Positions 56,231-64,000 of a DNA stretch of 64,000 bases are shown here, piece after piece. Each line of letters starts with the position of its first letter. Position 1 is the stretch's first letter. The stretch is from Aradus depressus (lineage: Eukaryota; Arthropoda; Insecta; Hemiptera; Aradidae). The notes below the pieces were generated by a model. It worked only from the letters and a program-made list of their open reading frames with translations, did no database searches and had not been told where the DNA came from. The stretch is from the NCBI GenBank assembly GCA_963662175.1, contig OY759216.1, forward strand, positions 33,435,087 to 33,499,086. Reading direction: 5' to 3'. Made by a program: the position numbers and the translations under genes.

Positions 56231-57776
56231 ATATGAGCCGGTGAGAATGAGAGTGGTATAAGTCAAAAAATTCCGAAATTGGGTTTATACAAAATTTTTG
56301 CTCTTTTATCACTACTCTAATAATTAACATTGTGAATTCAGTTTAAAGTTTTACCTATCGCCAGCAAAAACACATCATTATCAATTTTAACAAAACCAGA
56401 TTCCTGTTGAGAATGAAAGTGGTGTAAGTCAATAGGTATTAAAAATAAACGTTTCTTTACATTATTGGTATTATACTCTTATCTGTTTATTGCAGGTAAA
56501 TACGTTCATTTCTGATTCAGTTCCAATCTTCCTCTAATAGAGTCAAGATGTTGATTAACAAACATTAAATTTAAATTTTTATAAATTATAAACAAAAAAG
56601 GTTTGCTATAATTAAAATAACACTTATGCTGTTACCAGTGGTATAGCATTATGGAATCAGCTAGGCGACAGAAGAAGTTCATTGAACGTGAAATGAATTG
56701 CGATGAGTTTTTTTCTACTGCTTCATTGGAAAAAAAAATGTACCAGAAGGAAATATGACCAAGAAAATTGTAAAGTAAACTGGTTGAAAATGCAGTGGAT
56801 ACGTTATGAAAAATGCCGATCATATCAAATTCTTTACAAAGAATCATTAGACGAATCTGCGAATTTTCAGATTTTAAATTTGAAACCGGCGAAAGTGGGC
56901 GGGCCACTGCAATTACATAAAATACAGAGTGTTGTTATATACTTAAGAATGTAAGATTGGTTGGAGATTTAAAAAAAGGGATATGATTGATCTGCTTCCA
57001 TATATTCCACCAATATACCATAGTTTTTTTCCAAAACCTTGTCACGACTACTAATGTAGCTGGAGAGGATATTGGACCCTTAATCTATTACGAAGAACAA
57101 AAAGACTCAACATCATTAACCTAAAGGCTGAAGATTATCAGCTTAAGCCTTATGCTAATAAACTCTGCCTTTAAAATTTGATTTTTTGGTAATAATTACG
57201 TTAATAATTAATATTGATGTTATAGTTAATGTTTTATGAAATTTCATTTGGAATGAAGATTTTGAAATTCGTTCATTTTCTTTTTTATGACATCTTATCT
57301 TGGTTAATAATGGGAGTAGTGTAAGTGTTTTGAGCGCACCGAAACTAGTTAATAATGAATTCTAAAAACTGGGACAACTGATTTTATTACACTTTAAAGC
57401 TTTAGTGGCTGGAATGGAGACATATTCCATTCTATCTCACTTGGTAATGCTTAAAAATAAAATTTGCAAAATATTAATTTTCTCAAAATTACGAAACTTG
57501 ACTTACTTACACCACTATCATTCTTACCGGCTTTTTATCTTGGTTTAGAATGAAAGTGGCGTAATAGATTTAAGTCCGTTGAAACCAGTTAATAAAAAAA
57601 CATTAAAACTTGCACAACTTATTGTTTTAATCTTTGAAGCATTGCTGGCTAGAATTGAACCATATCCCTTTTTATCTTGCTTAGTTAATTTTTAATAAGC
57701 AAATTTACGAAACATTCATTTTCTCTAAATAAAGGAAACTTGACTTACAACACTATCATTCTCACCGGCTCATATA
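56231..57776 (+). mobile_element. TIR DNA element (~1.5 kb) of unassigned superfamily
   Basis: The left end atgagccggtgagaatgaga (56233) and its continuation to about 56265 are mirrored by the right end 57740-57775 (tatcattctcaccggctcat). At least four further copies of the subterminal word agaatgaaagtggtgtaagt lie inside (56408+, 57302+, 57505-, 57548+). AT dinucleotides flank the inverted ends. A protein remnant lies at about 56660-57120. Confidence 0.8.
56660..57120 (+). pseudogene. Unidentified transposon protein remnant
   Basis: Three frame-shifted plus-strand pieces: 56703-56954, with NWLKMQWIRYEKCRSYQILY followed by KESLDESANFQILNL; then, from 56976, DMIDLLPYIPPIYHSFF; then, in another frame, NLVTTTNVAGEDIGPLIYYE. 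I cannot assign a family. It is too short and broken for an active transposase, and no DDE residues can be placed. Confidence 0.45.
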
Positions 57777-59085
57777 TAGCTTAGTGATAATGATAGAATT
57801 ACTATCTCAATATGACATTTTATATTTGGCTTGTGAGGTTCATAAGTAAATAATCTAATGTTTTAATAAATACTTCACATAATAAAACTTCGAAAGCCGT
57901 TATTTTTAAATCACACTTTTTTATTATGAAAACAATGACTGTGTGAAACGACCTTAATTATAAACATACAATGACGCAGTTTTGTTTAAAACTAGCGTTG
58001 GCTAAAATGAGAGAAAAGTTTTTGAAACCCGGAAGAGAGTTTACCTGACCAATATAGCCACAATTAATATGTTTGGGCACAGTTCCCGGTCTCTTGGCGA
58101 TTTTTTAAAACTAATTTAAACTGCGAAACTTCATTCTTTTTCAGTGTACTGTAATTATTAAATCACAGATGAAACTTCAAATATCCAGACAAAAATTCTA
58201 AGAAAAATCAATAGAAATATTGTATAGTTTATTTTTCAGGCCAGGAATATTCTCACGGAAATTAATGAAAAAAATAAATAAGGAAACTGAGAGATCAAAA
58301 CAATTAAACGGAATATACAATTTAAATCTATGGCTCGAATCTTTTTCATAATCCATTTTGTACAAATAAGAAAACAAAATGTATAATAGTATTTTAAAAT
58401 AAAATACATTTACGTTTTCATTTTAAAATTTGGACAGAAAGAAGAAACTTATTTATAAATGAAAAATAAGGTTTCTGAAAATAAATCACTTCTTGGACGG
58501 TCTCTTAAGAAATATGGATTATAACTTGTCACATACCACTTTGAATGTATTTTTAGTAACAAAAAAAAAAGAAAAGCATGAATAATTTGAAAAATAAAAA
58601 AAAGTGGATGAAAAACTGAACTGACATTGCAGGAAAATTAAATTAAAGATATCTAATATTGCAGCATTAAAAATAGATTACTAGAGGGAAGAGTGCGTAC
58701 TTTAGGGTGTCAAAAATGGCAGGAATAAAAATCAAATGTATATTTGTATTCAATATTCATGGTTATTACATTAGGCTTATTTCAAGGAAAGGCCACATTT
58801 AACAGAGGAAATTTTTATTTTATTTTATTTTTAATAAAATTAGGTCTGTGGTGTCTCAAGTTTACCGTCAACTTGTGGTTCGTCAGGAAATTATTGTTTG
58901 GAATTTACTATTACTTTATGAATGAATGTTTAAAATTTACCCTTCATTTATATTTACTGAAACAGGAAAATTATTTAAAACTTATTTATTACCTATTATT
59001 AACTAATTAATTTATTGGATGGTTTATAATATATATATTATATATGAAAATTGTAACCATTGTGATAGCAAGAATTGTATATTTA
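57777..59085. other. Intergenic, AT-rich, no feature seen
   Basis: Low-complexity AT-rich sequence between two TIR elements. The longest frame (58744-59010, 88 codons) is Leu/Phe/Tyr-rich from AT-biased sequence and not gene-like. Confidence 0.5.
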
Positions 59086-59650
59086 CAGTAGACTCTCCCT
59101 TATCCGGCGTTCTGTTAATCTGTGCTCGCAAAATTATATCAATTTGTTAAACTAAAATTAACATTCAATTATTAGATAATCAATTATATGAGTCACGTGT
59201 ATTTATGAGCACATAATAATTCCGTAACTCACGAATCTTTTATGTATTCTTATTGTACATACATACATATGTACATTGTATTATTATTGTATTTATAATA
59301 ACGGGAACGCAAATACAATATTTTATTACTTCACTAATATCCTATAAATAAACTATAATAAATACATAGTTGAAAATCAAACATTTATAAAAAATGTTTC
59401 CTAGAAAAAAAAAACAAAGGTATCGTCCTGTCAGTGGCACAACAATATCGTCTTATCGGGAAATGAACACTTAACTAGTAAATTATGTACGTATTTGTTA
59501 ATTTAATAAATGTTATCAACAAAATACAAACGTGTTTTATTCCTTAGCTCACCTAAAAACATTTTTTTTATGCTTTAATTGATATATTTTTTCTCATTAA
59601 TTGATTATTTCCGTTAGCCGGTGTCACGTCAGATAAGGGAGAGTCTACTG
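59086..59650. mobile_element. pogo/Tigger-type MITE (565 bp)
   Basis: It begins cagtagactctcccttatcc and ends with the reverse complement ggataaggga-like gataagggagagtctactg, flanked on both sides by TA (59084-59085, 59651-59652). No coding frame inside. The ends resemble the terminus at 43187, placing it in the same superfamily. Confidence 0.88.
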
Positions 59651-60477
59651 TATTACTTCGCCCGCTGCACGAGTTATGGGGGCAGTTATCGTGGTCAGAG
59701 AGATATGGAATACCTATCTTAGTGTCTACGTACAAGGTAAGTTCCAACAAAATGAAATTTTATATTTATATTCAGAACTATAAAAATGTGACACTTATTT
59801 TTCAATGAGAAGGGATTAACTGCAATGTAAGAACTCCAGAAGAAATAAATATATCGTCACGAAATATTATAAATAAATTTGGAAGTTACATTAAAAAAAT
59901 ACAAATAATTGTTGAATTCTTATGTACCTTAGCATTGACTTCTATTTGTGATAAAATGATAAATGCTTCACAAAAATGAGTTGCGCAAGGGCCGAGCTGC
60001 GAATATTCTCCTCTGAACAATACTAAAATGTCTTCCCCGCTGGCTGTCTTCAGTTTTGGAAATTCGCCATCGCTATATCCGTCTTAATCCTCAGGCATTC
60101 TTCGCAAAGATCAACTCTCAGCCAAGGCAAACCCTCTCTCGTATTGTCGCCTATTACTCTTGTTTACTGTATTGCAATTCTCAAGTTATCCTACTTTCGG
60201 GAAAAGAAGTCTTAAGAAAATCTAAATGCAATATATAAATATTAAATATAGATATGTAAATAAACTTAAATAAATAACTCACAGAACGATGAATCTGCGA
60301 AATCACTGTCATCATCTATAATATTTTGAAAATAAATTAGTTCATTCTTGAATAATATATATATTGCAATTATTCCCGTCACCAAATAATTCAAAAAGGC
60401 TACAATGACAAAAAATGTGCTGAATTAAAAGTATTTATATGCAAAAATATAAAGTTTTTATACTAACAATGTGCCTC

Positions 60478-60502
60478 CCCCCCCCCCCCCCCCTCCCCTT
60501 CT
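60478..60502. repeat. Poly(C) tract
   Basis: Run of C with one T interruption, followed by ccccttcttaatccgcc, probably the pyrimidine block of a TACTTCCCCAG-family copy. Confidence 0.8.
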
Positions 60503-60784
60503 TAATCCGCCATGTTAGCGACTTTCTGTCAATAAGTGAAAACTATACATTTCTGCATGTAGTATAAGGCTACTAGGCATGAGGAAATTGAAGTTTATAA
60601 TATTAAAATAATGAAAATGGAATTTTTGAATGATAAAATAGAGCTCTCATGGGAACACTGATGCATTGTATGCATTCTAGCGGCGTTCCTGTACAACACC
60701 ATCTCCCCTCTCCTTGGACTCTTTGAGGACAGTCAATCAGACAATCTCGAGAATATTCGAAATTTAGGTTAGACGTTTTTACTT

Positions 60785-60900
60785 TTTCAGCTATACAAAG
60801 TATAGAGGAAGTTATGTAATCGGTTGGAGATTCAATGTTGAATTTACATCGGAATTTCACGTTTTTCGACCCTCTGATTTCTGTCTGTGAACACGATAAG
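60785..60900 (-). repeat. TACTTCCCCAG-family repeat, left part (interrupted)
   Basis: It contains cagctatacaaagtatagag, gaagttatgtaatcggttg, catcggaatttcacgttttt and ctgtctgtgaacacgataa, then is interrupted by the MITE at 60900. It continues at 61303. Confidence 0.75.
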
Positions 60901-61300
60901 GGGTCATTCATAAATTACGTAAGGCATTTAGTGGGGTGGGGGGGATAAGCTCAATATTACTAATTCTTACTATAGGGGAGGTAAAGAATTTGATCTTATG
61001 TAAGTTTTTGAATTAAAAATCTACTACTTTCGCGCTAAAAATGGCGCTATTGGATAGCGCCATCTGTACTTAGTTATCAAATTCAGTATTGAATCCTACA
61101 GAAATCATATGGTCTCAGTACTTCTAGACATTTTTTTATTCTATTGTCTCGCTGACTAGGGATTTCCCTATTGCTTGAATTTTGAAAAATAACTGTCATT
61201 TTAGTATCATTTATTTATTATACCTGACATGTCTGCATATTTACATCTACTATTATTTAAATTAGCTTTAAAAAAGCCTTACGTAATTTATGAATGGCCC
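60900..61300. mobile_element. Harbinger-type MITE (~400 bp)
   Basis: Inverted ends ggggtcattcataaattacg (60900) and cgtaatttatgaatggccc (to 61300), about 25 bp. The host repeat is interrupted between acacgataa and ttactcccgacagaa. Intact copies elsewhere read gataactcccgat-like, so a 3-bp TAA/TTA target duplication (one mismatch) is implied. That and the G-rich start fit PIF/Harbinger-type MITEs. Confidence 0.8.
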
Positions 61301-61302
61301 TT

Positions 61303-61590
61303 ACTCCCGACAGAATGAATGTATTTTGTATAATATCGACACGATAATCCCATAAGGACGACGCGTGTTGCATTTCAGTCAAATGAACCGAAGGGAAGGG
61401 GGGAGGGGCTTAACACAAAAACTCAAATAACTGCCATTGTATATGTATTGATGACCTATTAATTTTCAGTGGAATGGGCTGGTGGGAAGAGGGGATCAAA
61501 TGGAGGCTTAACTCGAAAAACCGCAATAAATCGATAGTTATGTAAATTTTTTTATTTAAATTCGAAACCCTCATAAAGACAGCTTAATAA
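61303..61590 (-). repeat. TACTTCCCCAG-family repeat, right part
   Basis: Continuation after the MITE: ctcccgacagaatgaatgta, cataaggacgacgcgtgttg, gaagggaaggggggaggggc, then a second iteration (gaccatattaattttcag-like, 61450-61530). Confidence 0.7.
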
Positions 61591-61984
61591 TCCGAGAAGT
61601 CGAACAAAGGGAATTTTAAGTTTAGAGTTAAAATAAAATGGTTGTAACAAATATGAGATGAATGGCACTATAACTGCAAATAACGAAGATCCACCTACGT
61701 AATATGTATTATTTTTTTTAAAATGTGTTTGAATTCAAGTTTTAGAAGCGGGGAAAGACCCGAGCAATGGATTTGCGATGTATAATGACTTGAAAATTAT
61801 GAAAAAAATACTTTTTTAATCTTCTTTCATATGATTCGCCTTCTCCATATGAGTCTCTCAGTCCATAGCTGGACTGATGTTACTCTTCAGTTTCATCATC
61901 CCAGTTGGATCACATGTAGGGTCACTTTATGTTTAGGCACTATATAACTAGTTTGGTCACTATGTGTTTAGTCACTACATATTT

Positions 61985-62425
61985 TATTTTAGAAGTAATC
62001 ATTCCTTTTTTTCTTTTCACTCATTTCTTTCAATTCCAAGCAGAATAATGTATAGGTGTGTGATATTCTGGATTTTGGATATATATCTGTAATTAAATGT
62101 ATGTACCAGTGTGTATGACCCATATTATATTTATTTATTTTATTATTTTATTTTTCTCTCTCTCTCTCTCTGTGACCCTTTCTGTCATTTATATTTACTT
62201 TTGCTATTATTTTTTTACTTTATAATTCTAACACTGTTCCTCATTTATTTTAATATGATCTGTTTATCCTTATTTCTAACTGCTTTTGTTTCTTTAAGTG
62301 CTATACTCCCTTATTTGTTATCTTTCATTCAACTTGTTTGATACTGGTATCTCTTTTGTTTATCTCTTATGCTGTTATTCTTAGGGGATGTATGTCCCAG
62401 AATAAAGATTGTTTTTTCATTTCAT
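61985..62425 (+). repeat. Possible 3' end of a non-LTR element
   Basis: Pyrimidine-rich sequence with a (CT)n run (62157-62170), ending ggatgtatgtcccagaataa then agattg and attcattt repeats. The aataaa-like signal followed by a simple repeat resembles the end of a LINE/SINE. No coding frame is recognisable. Confidence 0.35.
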
Positions 62426-62887
62426 TTCATTCGCCGTCCTAACAGCAATAAAAGAAAACTCATCGAAATTATCTAATCCATTTATACGACGTAAAAGATC
62501 TCTATCGAACGCCGGCAAATAAAACTAAGTATTCTATTCTATGATTTGCCACTTTAAATATGACATTTATTGGCGAGTTGTCGAAAAAGTCGCCAGCCCC
62601 ACTCTCAGCTCCAACTTGTCCGAAAATTCCCAAAACAAATTTCGAATCTTACCATCATAAGATAGACTCCATTAAATATGAAGATGGCTGATGTAGTGAG
62701 AAGTGATTATTTCACAGGTTGTAAAATAAAATATAGTCTAATGCCAGTTGTGATGTGACTCAAATAAGGGACAGGGACCCCATCCATTTTAGATTGTTAA
62801 AGTTTTTAATTTTTTATGCACGTTTATTTAATTTTTTAAAATTGTATTTATTATAAACATTTTAATTGTGTTATTTTCACAATTGAG

Positions 62888-63540
62888 TCGTCTCTTTTCA
62901 AAACCGGCCATCTCCATAAAAATGAGAAAACGTTTTTTTTTTTTTTAAGTTATTCTTCATCTTGCCCTGCATCGAATGGTAAATTTTTTTTGTTGAAAAG
63001 CGGCTATTTGGCGTATAAAATTTAAGGTTGTGAACAAAACCGGCCAACTCCAGTTGTCATCAGCGACCGCTAGGGCGCTCTGACTGATAACAGCTCTGTC
63101 TAATTATGTACGACATCCATGGCCCCAAGGGAGTTTTATCTACGAAATAAAACTCACTACCGGACGGGATTCGAACCCGCAAACGAAGGTGAGACCATGC
63201 GACTAAAACCCTACGCTCTAGCCAGCACGGTCACCATGGATGGCTCTCTTGTGTGAATCTTAATCATTATCAAATTTTATGACTAAAAAACTACCAATTT
63301 TCCAAAATGTTTGGTTCAAAACCGGCCATATCCACACAATTCGTTTCAAAACCGGCCAACTCCAAAATTAATTAATTAATAACTATTAATTCCTGCAAGT
63401 GCTTTCCGTTAATTTCTGGCTCAACTGATATCACAAAAAAAATTTCAAGAGAATAATGGGAACGGTTATGAAAATACAGGTTTTTTTCATTTCCTGAAAA
63501 AATTTGTTTTTTGGAGATGGCCGGTTTTGAAAAGAGACGC
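62888..63540. mobile_element. TIR element (~0.65 kb) with repeated 'aaaaccggcca' motif
   Basis: The left end cgtctcttttcaaaaccggc with continuation to 62915 is mirrored at 63513-63540 (gccggttttgaaaagagacg). The core word ttcaaaaccggcca recurs inside near 63034, 63314 and 63344. No coding frame. A tRNA-derived SINE sits in its middle. Confidence 0.85.
63110..63235 (-). repeat. tRNA-derived SINE, family 2, copy B
   Basis: Minus strand: gctagagcgtagggttttag, B box gggttcgaatcccgt, then ttttatttcgtagataaaac and ggggccatggatgtcg. Same order as 8466-8600. It is nested in the TIR element at 62888-63540. Confidence 0.72.
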
Positions 63541-64000
63541 CACAATTATTTTATCAGGCTGCCTAATGATGAGGGCAACCTCGAAAGCCGGCTAGCAAAT
63601 ATCAATAAAGTCTGTGAGAGGTCAGACTATATTTTATTTTATAACCTGTGAGACTCCATTAATTTTTTCAAATTTTTAGGAACAATGATAGAAGAGTGAG
63701 ACATACTTGATTGAAAATATTCACGTTATGTACTTTCAGAACTCTTCCACTTTGTACGAGAATATTATATTGCTAATCACGAAATCAATTCTATTGAAGC
63801 CGCGCTTCGCGAAAACGTTTCTGAAACTGGTTACATGCGGCTGCCTATAGACAGACAGACACACGACCGAAACCGTAAGGCTTTTTTTTTTGGTCTTTGA
63901 CCTATAAAATCCTAAAAATATACATTGACCCGACCCAAACGCATCCCCTTTATACATTTCTCAAGTTGTTTATGGTTCAACATGAATATCTGCTATCCCA

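Larger units (their letters stand above)
62713..63650. repeat. Outer inverted repeat enclosing a MITE
   Basis: cacaggttgtaaaataaaat (62713) and its continuation to 62739 are mirrored at 63624-63650 (attttattttataacctgtg). It encloses the TIR element at 62888-63540. Confidence 0.8.

Noticed and set aside
63110..63235. A tRNA gene on the minus strand (good B box)
   Set aside because: The same head with the same non-tRNA downstream body occurs at 8466-8600, and no complete cloverleaf with matching acceptor stem is seen. It is a SINE.

Overview
This is a eukaryotic, AT-rich, repeat-dense genomic window. It carries one recognisable host gene: the 5' part of a giant invertebrate muscle titin of the kettin/Sallimus type, on the minus strand. 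The conserved protein, the GT-AG introns, and the TTAGG/CCTAA-type tails on its SINEs point to an arthropod, most likely an insect. The dispersed repeats look hemipteran to me, but that is only an impression.

Gene layout (minus strand, right to left). The start codon is at 39806-39804 in a GC-rich island, with an in-frame stop 45 bases upstream. A 31-codon first exon is followed by a 27.8-kb first intron. Sixteen more coding exons then lie between 11908 and 674. All 17 exons join with matching phases into one frame of 3005 coding bases (1001 residues plus 2 nt), and the frame is still open at the left edge. The N-terminus is Gln/Ser/Thr-rich. It is followed by a first Ig domain, a Gln/Met/Thr-rich spacer, three more Ig domains, and three kettin-style units (linker plus Ig) encoded by paired exons. 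This is the Z-disc/I-band end of a protein expected to run along actin in striated muscle.

The rest is mobile DNA and its debris. (1) Intron 1 (11909-39712) holds many copies of a tRNA-derived SINE with a CCTAA-repeat tail, a Tc1-like element with IR/DR ends broken by frameshifts and a nested insertion, several TIR elements, a foldback element, AT microsatellites and a 33-bp minisatellite. (2) The region upstream of the gene (40034-64000) has no convincing host gene. It holds a large inverted repeat with ~270-bp arms, pogo/Tigger-like and piggyBac-like remnants, a SINE with a perfect 12-bp target duplication, a 44-bp and a ~111-bp tandem array, a Harbinger-type MITE, and two further TIR elements, one of them with a decayed coding remnant. 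(3) A high-copy family with termini TACTTCCCCAG/CTGGGGAAGTA recurs throughout and serves as the landing site for other elements.

I found no CRISPR array, rRNA, true tRNA gene or prokaryotic operon. The best candidates for undescribed biology are the telomere-repeat-tailed SINE family, the TACTTCCCCAG family, the 56.2-57.8 kb TIR element with its unidentified protein remnant, and the recurrent hammerhead-like motifs.
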